NCBI RefSeq assembly: GCF_947493425.1
Contig: NZ_CANLRP010000078.1
Location: 1-38,377 of the forward strand
Length of the DNA: 38,377 nt
Direction: 5' to 3'
DNA from: an uncultured Microscilla sp.
Lineage (GTDB): Bacteria; Bacteroidota; Bacteroidia; Cytophagales; Microscillaceae
Position 1 is the stretch's first letter; every line of letters starts with the position of its first letter. The position numbers and the translations under genes are program-made. The notes under the pieces are model-generated. The model was not told the DNA's origin. It did not search any database and worked only from the letters and a program-made list of their open reading frames with translations. Shown piece after piece: positions 1-7,600 of the stretch.

Positions 1-115
1 GCAAGTTTTTTTAACGAAGCATGTCCAAAAAAGATGAGGTTAAGAATGTAAATTTATTTTGACACCGTTCCTTAGAGGGCTTATATCTCCATCATTCAAT
101 ACTACATTAAAGATT

Positions 116-1132
116 ATGAAACGACCTCTTAAAAAAGGAGTAAGCGGTACTGGCGAAACTCGCAAAGTTCAGGAATTTCTAAAAGCGCTTGGGCACTATA
201 AAGGTGCTTTAGATGATGACTTTGGTCCTAAAACCGAAGCCGCAGTAAAAGAATTTCAACAAAAGCGTTTTGTGACTGGTATTGTAAATGAGTTGACCTA
301 TGATGCTCTGGAGGAGGCATTTGCCGAGAAAAACCCGCCACCTGTTCCACTTACCATCAAAGAAAAGCAAACCTTTTTGAAAGCCAAAGGCTATTACCTG
401 GGTGCCATTGATGGCATGTTTGGGCCCTCCAGCAAAAAAGCCGAAAAAGATTTTAAACTTGCCGAAGGTTTAGATGCCCGTACCAATATGAGGGCTGCCT
501 TGGTAAAACCCGACTATGAAGGAGTAACCAGTAGTTTTTTGAGGTTAGGACAGTATTACGATTCGGTGTATCCTAAAAAGCAAATTGTGATACACCATAC
601 TGCTGGAGGGCCCTCTGCTACTGCCACCAAAAACTGGTGGGACAGTAACCCCCAAAGGGTGGCCACCGATTTTATTATTGACCAAAATGGAAGCGTTATC
701 AGAGTTTTTCCTAAAGGTTATTGGGCTTGGCATATTGGGCTAGGGCGCCCCGATCTCGACTCTCAGGCTATAGGAATAGAGGTATGCAACTATGGGTATT
801 TGACAAAACAAGGAACAATATTTAGAAATGCTTATGGGGGCATTGTAAACAATGTATATACGTTGGCTGAGCCTTATAAGGGGCATATTTACTATGAAAA
901 CTACACCGATGCTCAGTTTGCATCGCTCGATAAGTTATTGAAGGCGTTGATTGATGAATACGACATCCCTTTGAATAAAGATACATTTAAAACAGGGCAA
1001 GGAGGGATTTTTGAGTTGATGCCTGAAGCCAGCAGTGGAAAAAAAGGAATTTATGCACACGGAGCCTACTTATTTGGTAAAACAGATATGTACCCTCACC
1101 CCAAACTACTCTCTTTGCTTAAGAATTTGTAA
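116..1132 (+). CDS. Peptidoglycan-binding N-acetylmuramoyl-L-alanine amidase
   Basis: About 338 residues. Two peptidoglycan-binding (PG_binding_1-like) repeats come first: one with FLKALGHYKGALDDDFGPKT, the second with FLKAKGYYLGAIDGMFGPSS. A zinc amidase (Amidase_2, AmpD/PGRP fold) follows: IVIHHTAGG supplies the first zinc histidine, then WAWHIG, GIEVCNYG and the C-terminal TDMYPHPKL. It should cut the bond between N-acetylmuramic acid and L-alanine in murein. I start at the ATG at 116; an in-frame TTG at 59 would add 19 residues that do not resemble the domain. No clear signal peptide is visible, so export, or a cytoplasmic or phage-endolysin-like role, is open. It stands alone and converges on the gene at 1209-1667. 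Family assignment is firm, biological role is inference. Confidence 0.88.
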   Translation: MKRPLKKGVSGTGETRKVQEFLKALGHYKGALDDDFGPKTEAAVKEFQQKRFVTGIVNELTYDALEEAFAEKNPPPVPLTIKEKQTFLKAKGYYLGAIDGMFGPSSKKAEKDFKLAEGLDARTNMRAALVKPDYEGVTSSFLRLGQYYDSVYPKKQIVIHHTAGGPSATATKNWWDSNPQRVATDFIIDQNGSVIRVFPKGYWAWHIGLGRPDLDSQAIGIEVCNYGYLTKQGTIFRNAYGGIVNNVYTLAEPYKGHIYYENYTDAQFASLDKLLKALIDEYDIPLNKDTFKTGQGGIFELMPEASSGKKGIYAHGAYLFGKTDMYPHPKLLSLLKNL

Positions 1133-1145
1133 CTTTTGCTCAAGT

Positions 1146-1193
1146 AAAAACACCGGATGTGAATACTCATTGATTACATCCGGTGTTTTTTTT
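1146..1193. terminator. Bidirectional intrinsic terminator
   Basis: A perfect 11-bp stem, ACACCGGATGT against ACATCCGGTGT, encloses a 15-base loop. It is followed by eight T on the plus strand and five on the minus strand. It lies between two convergent genes and can serve both. Confidence 0.85.
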
Positions 1194-1208
1194 AAAATGC
1201 TGCATAAC

Positions 1209-1667
1209 TTAGCTACGGTTTATGCCTAATGGAGTTTTGTAGTAATGATTGGGTTGATTATCAACCATTTTCTTTTTTACCACAATCCGGCGCTTTTTTT
1301 TGCGCCTTTTTTGTGACTCATCAAAATCTGTATATCTATTTTTATTATTGCTTTCAAACAGTTGCATACCTGACTGGTCGGTCAAAGCGCCTGGCATCTT
1401 GGCATTTTCGGTCAGCAACTGTTTGCGGGACTTTTTTTCTTTCCTTACAAAGTGGTAAGCTATGATACTACTGATTGTATTGGCATAATAGTCAGGAAAA
1501 TCAATCAAAGGGATTTCAACCCCGTTGAGTATTTGTGTTTTTTTGTGCAACACCCTTTTGCTTCGTTTTTTCCATACGTGCAGAGCAGTTCCGTCCACCT
1601 TTCTTACATCTCGCCAAACAAAATTGGTGATTCGCTTATGTCGGATAATATCTAATACTGTAGGCAT
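1209..1667 (-). CDS. Hypothetical basic protein, 152 aa
   Basis: I do not recognise this protein. It starts MPTVLDIIRHKR and is strongly basic, with a lysine/arginine-rich stretch near residue 120 (KRRKKKRRIVVKKK) and no signal peptide or membrane segment. The middle (about residues 45-75: NGVEIPLIDFPDYYANTISS) looks like a folded segment. It is the longest open frame on either strand here and converges on the amidase gene across a shared terminator, which fits a real gene. The basic tail could bind nucleic acid, but that is only inferred from charge. No good promoter was found upstream. It could still be a chance frame. Confidence 0.5.
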   Translation of the reverse strand: MPTVLDIIRHKRITNFVWRDVRKVDGTALHVWKKRSKRVLHKKTQILNGVEIPLIDFPDYYANTISSIIAYHFVRKEKKSRKQLLTENAKMPGALTDQSGMQLFESNNKNRYTDFDESQKRRKKKRRIVVKKKMVDNQPNHYYKTPLGINRS

Positions 1668-2386
1668 AAATTGACTTGTTTTGTGATCATTATGAATAAA
1701 GTGAGTATATAAGCCTGAGTTTCTCCTCTCTTATTCTCATTTTTTTAACTAAAAAAAGTTAAAGTGAATTAGGAAATTGTACTTGTTAGCAGCGTAAGTT
1801 GTGACCGTACAAAACCTTTTGCCGAAGTCTGCTTAACAGAGTTAAGAAGTAGTGTTTGATTAAAAATCTAATGCAAGATAGGATTTATAGAATATTTTCG
1901 CAAGCCTTATACGAGATTTTATTCAACTTGTTGCGTTTTTTGAGAAAAAACTGAAAATTTTCTATTTTTTGAAGAAAATTAGGGTAAGAAAAGTGCCATA
2001 AGCATATTTATAACGCACATCTGTTCATAATCTTGCCTATACTTTAACTTGACAGATGAAAAAATAGCAACTTAGATTCTTTTGCGTATCTTTGCCACCA
2101 ACAAAATGCACTATTTAGAGAGTCCAAAAACCTTGTTTTTGGTGCTTGGTAACAGACAAATATAGTTCTTTGGTTAAGCAAAATAGCCTTTATCAATAAC
2201 AACTTTGCTTTTTTATTATACATAAGTACAACTAAATAAGCATATAAAATACTGTAAGTAGTAAAAATTAGCCGGGTACTCATCATCTTGTGCTAATTGA
2301 AATACAAAGCCTGTATAGTTAAAACAAAGAACTTGATAAATGCGGCTGTTACTTAACCTCATTTTTTTACTCCATTTTATATTATA
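1668..2386. other. Long AT-rich intergenic region before lgt
   Basis: About 720 bases with no convincing gene. It holds a good -7 promoter element at 2087-2094, a small hairpin just after it (2124-2130 against 2136-2142) and very AT-rich runs around 1920-1990. Short open frames here (27 codons at 1871; 80 codons on the minus strand at 2044-2286) are not credible as genes. Confidence 0.6.
2087..2094 (+). promoter_or_regulatory. Bacteroidota -7 promoter element (candidate)
   Basis: TATCTTTG followed by CCACC matches the Bacteroidota TAnnTTTG element well. No TTG lies at the expected distance upstream (nearest candidate at 2049-2051 is too far), so the -33 part is weak. If used for lgt it would give a leader of about 285 bases; it could instead drive a small RNA. 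Confidence 0.45.
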
Positions 2387-3493
2387 ATGCTAAGTTATAT
2401 CAATTGGGCTGCTTCCCCTGAAATATTTTCAATAGGACCACTCACCATTCGTTGGTATGGATTATTGTTTGCCTCTGGCTTTTTAATTGGTCAGCAAATT
2501 ATTGCAAAAATATTTAAAATAGAAGGTAAGCCTGAAGCTGATTTAGAGAAGTTACTCATTTATATGGTAGTGTGTACTGTAATAGGTGCGCGTTTAGGCC
2601 ATGTTTTGTTCTATGACCCTAGTCAGTATTTTTCAGCTTCAGACCCTTTTGCTATCTTTCGAATATGGGAGGGAGGCCTTGCTAGTCATGGAGCTGCCAT
2701 AGCCATACCAATAGGCTTGTATTTATATTCGCGAAAAAGAGAAGGCCAAAGTTTTTTATGGGTGGTTGACCGTATTGTGATTGTAGTAGCTTTGGGAGCC
2801 GCTTTTATCCGTACTGGTAACTTAATGAACTCAGAAATTATTGGTAAACCCACGACTGCTTCTTATGGGGTGGTATTTAGTGGAACTTACAAAAATGGGT
2901 TGACCGACCAAAAGTTTTATCAACGAGAGATAGATGATATCAACGTAGATTTGACAGGGCGAGATACTACCGTAAATAAAATCCCTCATACCTCTGTTAA
3001 AGTAAATATTACCTTTAAGCGCAGGGCTATAGACACAAGTGCAGCCCGCCAGTATGCACAAAAAACCCTGATGACAATGAATCGGTATTCTACTGCGGCT
3101 CATTTCAAAAAGCTGAATCCACCCGTGGTCAATGTATCTGTTAAAGACAAAAAAGTAGTGGCCAGTATCAATGGTTTATATGCTGTGCCCCGACATGCCG
3201 CGCAGTTTTATGAAGCCATTTCGTCCTTATTTCTGTTTTGTTTACTGTTGCTGGTATACAGCCGCTACAAAAGCCAAACCCCTGAAGGCTTATTATTTGG
3301 CTTATTTATGGTCATTTTATTTACCCTTCGTATTGTATACGAGTTTGTCAAGCCGGTTCAATCTGAGCTGGTAGGTATGGGCGATTTCTTTAACATGGGG
3401 CAGTGGTTGAGCGTACCAGGCGTAGTGGTAGGTTTGGTATTGCTGGGGGTAGCAGCAAAAAATGCAAAGAAAATAAAACAGACCGAAGGCTAA
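2387..3493 (+). CDS. lgt: Prolipoprotein diacylglyceryl transferase
   Basis: Inner-membrane enzyme that moves diacylglycerol from phosphatidylglycerol to the lipobox cysteine of prolipoproteins, the first step of lipoprotein maturation. At 368 residues it is much longer than the roughly 290 of E. coli Lgt. The N-terminus (FSIGPLTIRWYGLLFASGF), the WEGGLASHGAA segment, the Lgt signature RTGNLMNSEIIG beginning at R142, and PRHAAQFYE near residue 268 are all present. Between YGVVF (to residue 164) and PRHAAQFYE lie about 103 residues, against roughly 35 in E. coli; this extra soluble segment is expected on the periplasmic side. The ATG at 2387 gives the standard N-terminus. It is monocistronic, closed by a terminator at 3527-3571. 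It serves the many lipoproteins of this genome, five of them in this window. Confidence 0.96.
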   Translation: MLSYINWAASPEIFSIGPLTIRWYGLLFASGFLIGQQIIAKIFKIEGKPEADLEKLLIYMVVCTVIGARLGHVLFYDPSQYFSASDPFAIFRIWEGGLASHGAAIAIPIGLYLYSRKREGQSFLWVVDRIVIVVALGAAFIRTGNLMNSEIIGKPTTASYGVVFSGTYKNGLTDQKFYQREIDDINVDLTGRDTTVNKIPHTSVKVNITFKRRAIDTSAARQYAQKTLMTMNRYSTAAHFKKLNPPVVNVSVKDKKVVASINGLYAVPRHAAQFYEAISSLFLFCLLLLVYSRYKSQTPEGLLFGLFMVILFTLRIVYEFVKPVQSELVGMGDFFNMGQWLSVPGVVVGLVLLGVAAKNAKKIKQTEG

Positions 3494-3526
3494 CCCATTG
3501 GTTTACTAAGTAAAAAATTACCCAAC

Positions 3527-3571
3527 AATAGGTTGATCAGGTGTAGATAGCGGCTGATCAACCTATTTTTT
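3527..3571 (+). terminator. Intrinsic terminator after lgt
   Basis: Perfect 14-bp stem, AATAGGTTGATCAG against CTGATCAACCTATT, with a loop of 13 bases and a run of six T. Confidence 0.88.
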
Positions 3572-3722
3572 ATGATAGAGAGTTTTTATGTTTTGACGAA
3601 CTCATCTTTAAAAGTTTATCGGGTATTGGGCATAAATACCTTCTGTTCAAGCTATTCTTCACTACTATCTGCTTAATTTTAAGTATATTGAACTACTCAG
3701 ACATTCACATACCTATCACATT

Positions 3723-4541
3723 ATGAAAAGAACACTCGCATTTTTAGGTTTTTTAGGAGCAATGGCCATACTGTTGCTGCAAATGAGAGGCTACTTTGGT
3801 AGAAACCCTCGCGCCAACAATTACAAAAAAAAATACCAGCAACAAACTACCAACTATCAGCAAAACAACAATGAGGAAGGCCAAGAAGTAGCCAAGTTAG
3901 CAGAAGTAAACTCGGCAGACTCTACATCTGGTAATACCAACAACCAAGCTGACCCTATATTGGGTACTTGGAAAATCACCAAGTCGTTTAACCTGAATGG
4001 TGCTAGTTATGAGGGAGCCGTTAAGTTTAGCAAAAAAGGCGATGAATACTACCAGTTGCAATGGAACACCAACGCGGGTAGTTATCAGGGAGTGGCCATC
4101 AAAAAAGGTCAAAACTTGTTCGTGGGTTGGGGCAATAGTACTTATGGTGTAGTGGCTTACAAAATAAATAAAGATGGTACCCTGGCGGGCGAGTGGATAG
4201 CATCGCAAAGTAGTAAGGTGGGTACCGAAAAGTTATCGGGTGGTCAGCCCGGAGTAATAGAAGGCAAATACAAAGTAAATGGCTCGATGGGCGAAAAAGC
4301 CTATCAGGGAGGCATTACCGTTACCAAAACAGGTACAGTGTACCAGTTAGACTGGCAACTAAAACCAGATGGACAAAAAGGGGTAGGTATTGTAGTAGGC
4401 GACTATCTGGTAGTAGGTTGGGGATTTGGAACCAGTTTTGGCGTGGTAAATTATGCCATCAAAGGCAACAAAATGCTGGGCAGATGGACCATTGGTGCGG
4501 CAGATCGTGAAGGGATAGAAAACCTGGAGAAGGTAAAATAA
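3723..4541 (+). CDS. Secreted or anchored protein with duplicated beta-rich domain
   Basis: 272 residues. MKRTLAFLGFLGAMAILLLQM is a signal anchor or signal peptide. A Gln/Asn-rich linker follows (about residues 33-75). Two copies of one domain of about 90 residues fill the rest. Both copies run G-W/Y-K, then SYEG or AYQG, Y-Q-L-x-W, a GVAI or GVGI turn, a VGWG motif, GVVxY and a closing G-x-W near the end. Regular alternation of short strands suggests a beta barrel or lipocalin-like fold. The repeat pattern recalls small secreted beta proteins of unknown function in Gram-negative bacteria, but I cannot name the family. The gene stands alone between two terminators, so it is its own unit. Function unknown; export to the periplasm or surface is inferred. 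Confidence 0.82.
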   Translation: MKRTLAFLGFLGAMAILLLQMRGYFGRNPRANNYKKKYQQQTTNYQQNNNEEGQEVAKLAEVNSADSTSGNTNNQADPILGTWKITKSFNLNGASYEGAVKFSKKGDEYYQLQWNTNAGSYQGVAIKKGQNLFVGWGNSTYGVVAYKINKDGTLAGEWIASQSSKVGTEKLSGGQPGVIEGKYKVNGSMGEKAYQGGITVTKTGTVYQLDWQLKPDGQKGVGIVVGDYLVVGWGFGTSFGVVNYAIKGNKMLGRWTIGAADREGIENLEKVK

Positions 4542-4579
4542 ATAGTTGTATTAAACCTGTTTGAGATATATAAAAGCTG

Positions 4580-4615
4580 AAAACCCCTGATTTAAATCAA
4601 CGAATCAGGGGTTTT
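4580..4615 (+). terminator. Intrinsic terminator
   Basis: Perfect 13-bp stem AAAACCCCTGATT against AATCAGGGGTTTT, loop of ten bases. The T-run is formed by the stem end itself (TTTT then ATA), so it is moderate in strength. Confidence 0.75.
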
Positions 4616-4683
4616 ATAAGGTTACTTATTCATCTTCTGTGTGCTCATTGGTGAAATGTAATGAATTAATAAAAATACACCTT

Positions 4684-5148
4684 ATGAAAATCACCCACCT
4701 TTTACTCTGGCTATTGTGCGGTGTTACTTTTGTTCATCTCCCGTTACAGGCACAGAACAAGTTGGTAGACCTCGATTTGCTTGCCAACACCCCACCTCGC
4801 TACGATTTACGGGCTTGGAAAGAGTTCTACAAAAAACCTCAAAAAAAACAAACTACTTTTGTACAGGCAATCAACCCTTTTTATTGGGTGTTTTCAGGTT
4901 TACTTACCGGCTACCAACAGGTAATTTCTCCACAAATGTCTGCCACTTGCATATATGAGATAAGTTGCTCAAGGTTTAGCCGAATTGCAATCAAAAAATA
5001 CGGCATTATCAAAGGAATAGCCCTTACTGCCGACCGCCTGAGTCGTTGCACCAAAAGTACCCACAAAAATACACCTGGAGTTTTTTTTACTGCCAAAGGC
5101 AAAATCAAAGATTTGATGTTGGTAGACGAGCACCCACATAAGCACTAA
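4684..5148 (+). CDS. YidD-like protein with signal peptide
   Basis: 154 residues. A signal peptide (MKITHLLLWLLCGVTFVHLP, probable cut after LQA at residue 23) precedes about 50 variable residues. A YidD-type core covers residues 77-122: YQQVISP, the SCSRF segment in place of the usual CRFxPTCS, KKYGIIKG and ADRLSRC. Canonical YidD is a small cytoplasmic-side factor that helps YidC insert membrane proteins. Here an export signal is fused in front, the first cysteine region is altered (ATCIYEISC) and the usual GxDPVP tail is missing, so this is a divergent relative, probably acting outside the inner membrane. I start at the ATG at 4684 because it opens the signal peptide; an in-frame TTG at 4639 adds 15 non-signal residues. 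Next gene starts 38 bases on, suggesting an operon with the VTT and two TPR-like genes. Confidence 0.82.
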   Translation: MKITHLLLWLLCGVTFVHLPLQAQNKLVDLDLLANTPPRYDLRAWKEFYKKPQKKQTTFVQAINPFYWVFSGLLTGYQQVISPQMSATCIYEISCSRFSRIAIKKYGIIKGIALTADRLSRCTKSTHKNTPGVFFTAKGKIKDLMLVDEHPHKH

Positions 5149-5155
5149 TGCTCTA

Positions 5156-5182
5156 TTGAATTCATTGTTTTGCTTATATTTG
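5156..5182 (+). promoter_or_regulatory. Promoter-like sequence abutting a start codon
   Basis: TTG at 5156-5158, 16 bases, then TATATTTG at 5175-5182. The -7 box ends three bases before the ATG at 5186, so a transcript from here would be nearly leaderless or begin inside the gene. The match may be chance. Confidence 0.3.
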
Positions 5183-5185
5183 ACC

Positions 5186-5755
5186 ATGAAAATTGTCAAA
5201 CGTATTGTTTTTGCGCTTTGGGTGGGTTTGTTATTGTTTTGTTTGGGTTACGCGATATATCACCCTCAGTTTTTTACAGCCGAAGGCTTACAAACCTTTT
5301 TCCAGCAATTTGAGCAACATATTTTGCTGGTATATGTGCTCTTAAGCATTGTACGAGGATTGGCGCTTTTTCCTAGCACACCCTTTGTCATTGCAGGCTC
5401 ATTGCTTTTTCCTCATCAACCACTCATGGTAGTGGTTATCTCTATGGCAGGCATTCTATTTTCGGCCGTGCTCATTTATTATTTTTCGCAATTTATGGGT
5501 TTCGATGCTTTTTTTCAGCGCAAGTTCCCCCATCAAATACTAAAGGTAAGAAAACGCCTCAATCATCGCTATGGCTTTTTTTATGTATTGGGTTGGGCAT
5601 TTTTTCCATTGGTTCCTACCGATATTGTGTGTTATGTAGCGGGCACCATCCGAATGAAAATTTTGAGTTTTTTAGCCGCTATTTTTTTGGGTGAACTTAT
5701 ATTGGTAAACTTGTACGTGTATGGCAGTAGCTTTTTGTTTTCGTGGTTGGTGTGA
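5186..5755 (+). CDS. VTT/DedA-type (TVP38/TMEM64) membrane protein
   Basis: 189 residues with about five to six hydrophobic segments. The N-terminal helix is KRIVFALWVGLLLFCLGYAI. The VTT pattern is clear: RGLALFPSTPFVIAGSLLF, then ISMAGILFSAVLIYYFSQFMG, a basic amphipathic stretch (KVRKRLNHRYGFFYV), and the second half GWAFFPLVPTDIVCYVAGT. The paired re-entrant Pro-containing loops (FPSTP, FPLVPTD) are typical of the DedA/TVP38 superfamily, now linked to lipid scrambling and undecaprenyl-phosphate recycling. The substrate here is not known. I start at the ATG at 5186, directly before the first membrane helix; an in-frame TTG at 5156 would add ten residues. It lies between the YidD-like gene and two TPR-like genes on the same strand, which suggests a membrane or envelope role shared with them. 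Confidence 0.87.
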   Translation: MKIVKRIVFALWVGLLLFCLGYAIYHPQFFTAEGLQTFFQQFEQHILLVYVLLSIVRGLALFPSTPFVIAGSLLFPHQPLMVVVISMAGILFSAVLIYYFSQFMGFDAFFQRKFPHQILKVRKRLNHRYGFFYVLGWAFFPLVPTDIVCYVAGTIRMKILSFLAAIFLGELILVNLYVYGSSFLFSWLV

Positions 5756-5868
5756 GCCTACAGTTCCATAAGAACAAGCTTCTTTAGGTACTGGTGTATG
5801 TTAGACTAAACTTCAGGTGTGAGCCACCAGGTAATTTTGCCCTATTATAAAAAACAAAATGAATTCAA

Positions 5869-6744
5869 TTGATTAGGTTTACAGGTTTCTTGTGGTTCTT
5901 TATTTTTGGTTGCCTTTCGGCAAAAGCGCAGGTTTCTCCATCTTTTGATGAAGAAATGAAGTTTATACAGTACTTGATCAGCCAAAAGCAATACGCCAAT
6001 GTAGTGTTATTGGCCCAACAGCTACGCCCTAAGTTTACTACCAACACCCAACAAAGCCGTCTGGCAATCAATGCAGGCCTGGCCTATCGCCGACTTGCAA
6101 AACCAGATTCTGCTGCCCTGGCTTTTGGTCGGGTCACCCCTGATTTCAAGTTATATGATAAAGCCCGTTTTTATCAAAGCCTTGAGTTTACACGAGTTCG
6201 TCGTTATATCGCCGCACATCAGGCACTTGATACCCTTCAGATTGCTTCTGTAGATAGCTTAAAATATGAGTTAAGGCAGTTTCAGCAAGCAGGCATTGCC
6301 TTATTGCAAAAAGACTACGTGCAGTTTGAGCAAAGAAGTCGGGCTTTCAGTTTCCAATATGCCGCCTTTGCCAGTCAGGAAAAAAAGTTATTGAGTTTTG
6401 CTCAAAAATTAAAAAAAATACCCCAACGCTCGCCTTTGGTAGCAGGTATCTTGTCGGCTGTAGTACCTGGTACGGGCAAAATGTATGCAGGCAATACCAG
6501 CCAAGGTTTAAGCATGCTTTTTCAAAACTTATTTATAGGCGCTCAAGCTGCTGAGGCTTTGATCAAAGATGGTGTGGCCAGTCCTCGGTTCATTATTTAT
6601 GGAGCCCTGTTTTCCTTTTTTTACATTGGCAACATTTGGGGGAGTGTATTATCTGTAAAAATGCAACAACGTGAAGTATATGAAACAATTCGCCATGAGG
6701 TTTTATTTAATTTGGATGTGCCTTTGCGGTTGGTCTTTCAGTAA
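5869..6744 (+). CDS. TPR-like envelope protein with PGTGKMYAG membrane region (first paralogue)
   Basis: 291 residues. The signal peptide MIRFTGFLWFFIFGCLSAKA requires initiation at the TTG at 5869: an in-frame stop lies at 5860-5862 and the only other possible upstream start is ATT at 5863. Helical, TPR-like repeats follow (about residues 25-180; repeated Ala/Leu pairs such as YANVVLLAQQL and SRLAINAGLAYRRLA). The C-terminal third has the conserved-looking element GILSAVVPGTGKMYAG (about residue 193 on), a hydrophobic region and IIYGALFSFFYIGNIWG. The same arrangement recurs in the next gene, so the two are paralogues. Such PGxGxxYxG membrane segments occur in Bacteroidota envelope TPR proteins (DUF5683-like); exact family membership is uncertain. 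The 3' end overlaps the next gene by 65 bases. Function unknown; the YidD-like and VTT neighbours suggest envelope protein or lipid handling. Confidence 0.8.
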   Translation: MIRFTGFLWFFIFGCLSAKAQVSPSFDEEMKFIQYLISQKQYANVVLLAQQLRPKFTTNTQQSRLAINAGLAYRRLAKPDSAALAFGRVTPDFKLYDKARFYQSLEFTRVRRYIAAHQALDTLQIASVDSLKYELRQFQQAGIALLQKDYVQFEQRSRAFSFQYAAFASQEKKLLSFAQKLKKIPQRSPLVAGILSAVVPGTGKMYAGNTSQGLSMLFQNLFIGAQAAEALIKDGVASPRFIIYGALFSFFYIGNIWGSVLSVKMQQREVYETIRHEVLFNLDVPLRLVFQ

Positions 6745-7582
6745 TGCTCAAGACAGCCTTAACAACCATCATACAGCAAAAACGGTGATACACCATTACC
6801 TAAAAAAAGCCAACCAACTATTTGCCCAAAAGCAATACCAACAAGCTCAACTCACCTATGAAAGGGTGGTGTTTTTGACCAAAGATAAAAGCATTGTCAA
6901 TGAGGCTTTACTACGCAAAGCTTATTGCCACAAAAGACTCAAACAGTTTGCCCTGGCACAAGAAACCATAGAACGTGCTGAGCTATTGCCTGCACAAGAT
7001 TCTGTTAACTATTTGTTGTTATACGAAGTAGCCCTCAACGCTTATTTGGCTCAACAGTATAAGCAATCACTTAAATTTATTAACATCATTAAAAATACCA
7101 TCAAAGACTCAAGCAAAGTGCAAAGGGTGATGTTTTTGGAAATACTTGCTCTCAACGAAACTTACCAATGGAACAAAGCCAAACAATTGTGCGTCCGTTA
7201 TATTCAATTGCATCAATCAAGTCAAAATATTGAAGCACTGTATGGGTTTGTAGATAAAAAGCATTTTAAGAGTATCAAAAAAGCCAAAACGCTTTCGTGG
7301 ATATTCCCTGGAGCAGGGCAAATGTATGCAGGTGTTTTTTGGCGGGGAGTATCGTCCAGTGTGCTTACTTTGGGTTCGCTCACATTTGGAGTGTTTAGTG
7401 TACTGAATGGCTACTATGCTTCAGGCATATTGACTGGGCTAGGTCTGGGACGTATTTTCTATACAGGAGGTAGGCGACATGCTGCTTACCAGACGCAAAG
7501 GCACAACCTGAAGAAGATTGCCAGGTATCATCGGAAAATAAAGGAGTTTTTGCTTGACAATGAGAGGAAATACAAAAAGTGA
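6680..7582 (+). CDS. TPR-like envelope protein with PGAGQMYAG membrane region (second paralogue)
   Basis: About 300 residues. Signal peptide MRFYLIWMCLCGWSFSNAQ, then TPR-like helices (KANQLFAQKQYQQAQLTYER; ALLRKAYCHKRLKQFALAQE), and a C-terminal region SWIFPGAGQMYAGVFWRG followed by two hydrophobic segments and a basic tail (RHNLKKIARYHRKIKEF). Possible starts are GTG 6671, ATG 6680 and ATG 6695; I give 6680, but 6695 opens the signal peptide most neatly. With any of them the gene overlaps the end of the previous gene in another frame by 50 to 74 bases, so most of this signal peptide is encoded by DNA that also encodes the C-terminus of its paralogue. Tight translational coupling is likely. 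No terminator was seen downstream. Function unknown. Confidence 0.8.
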   Translation: MKQFAMRFYLIWMCLCGWSFSNAQDSLNNHHTAKTVIHHYLKKANQLFAQKQYQQAQLTYERVVFLTKDKSIVNEALLRKAYCHKRLKQFALAQETIERAELLPAQDSVNYLLLYEVALNAYLAQQYKQSLKFINIIKNTIKDSSKVQRVMFLEILALNETYQWNKAKQLCVRYIQLHQSSQNIEALYGFVDKKHFKSIKKAKTLSWIFPGAGQMYAGVFWRGVSSSVLTLGSLTFGVFSVLNGYYASGILTGLGLGRIFYTGGRRHAAYQTQRHNLKKIARYHRKIKEFLLDNERKYKK

Positions 7583-7600
7583 GTATTTTTTACCATATTA

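Noticed and set aside
1..51. End of a possible upstream gene reading to a TAA at 49-51
   Set aside because: Only 16 codons are visible and no domain can be judged.
1871..1954. 27-codon frame MQDRIYRIFSQALYEILFNL and a basic end, amphipathic
   Set aside because: Too short to separate from chance in very AT-rich DNA, and no antitoxin-like partner or promoter.
2044..2286. 80-codon minus-strand frame before lgt
   Set aside because: Composition is unlike a protein, no signal or domain, and it overlaps the promoter box and hairpin of the lgt leader.
5859..5876. ATG at 5859 as a start for the TPR-like gene
   Set aside because: It reads five codons then stops, in another frame; the TTG at 5869 opens a good signal peptide.
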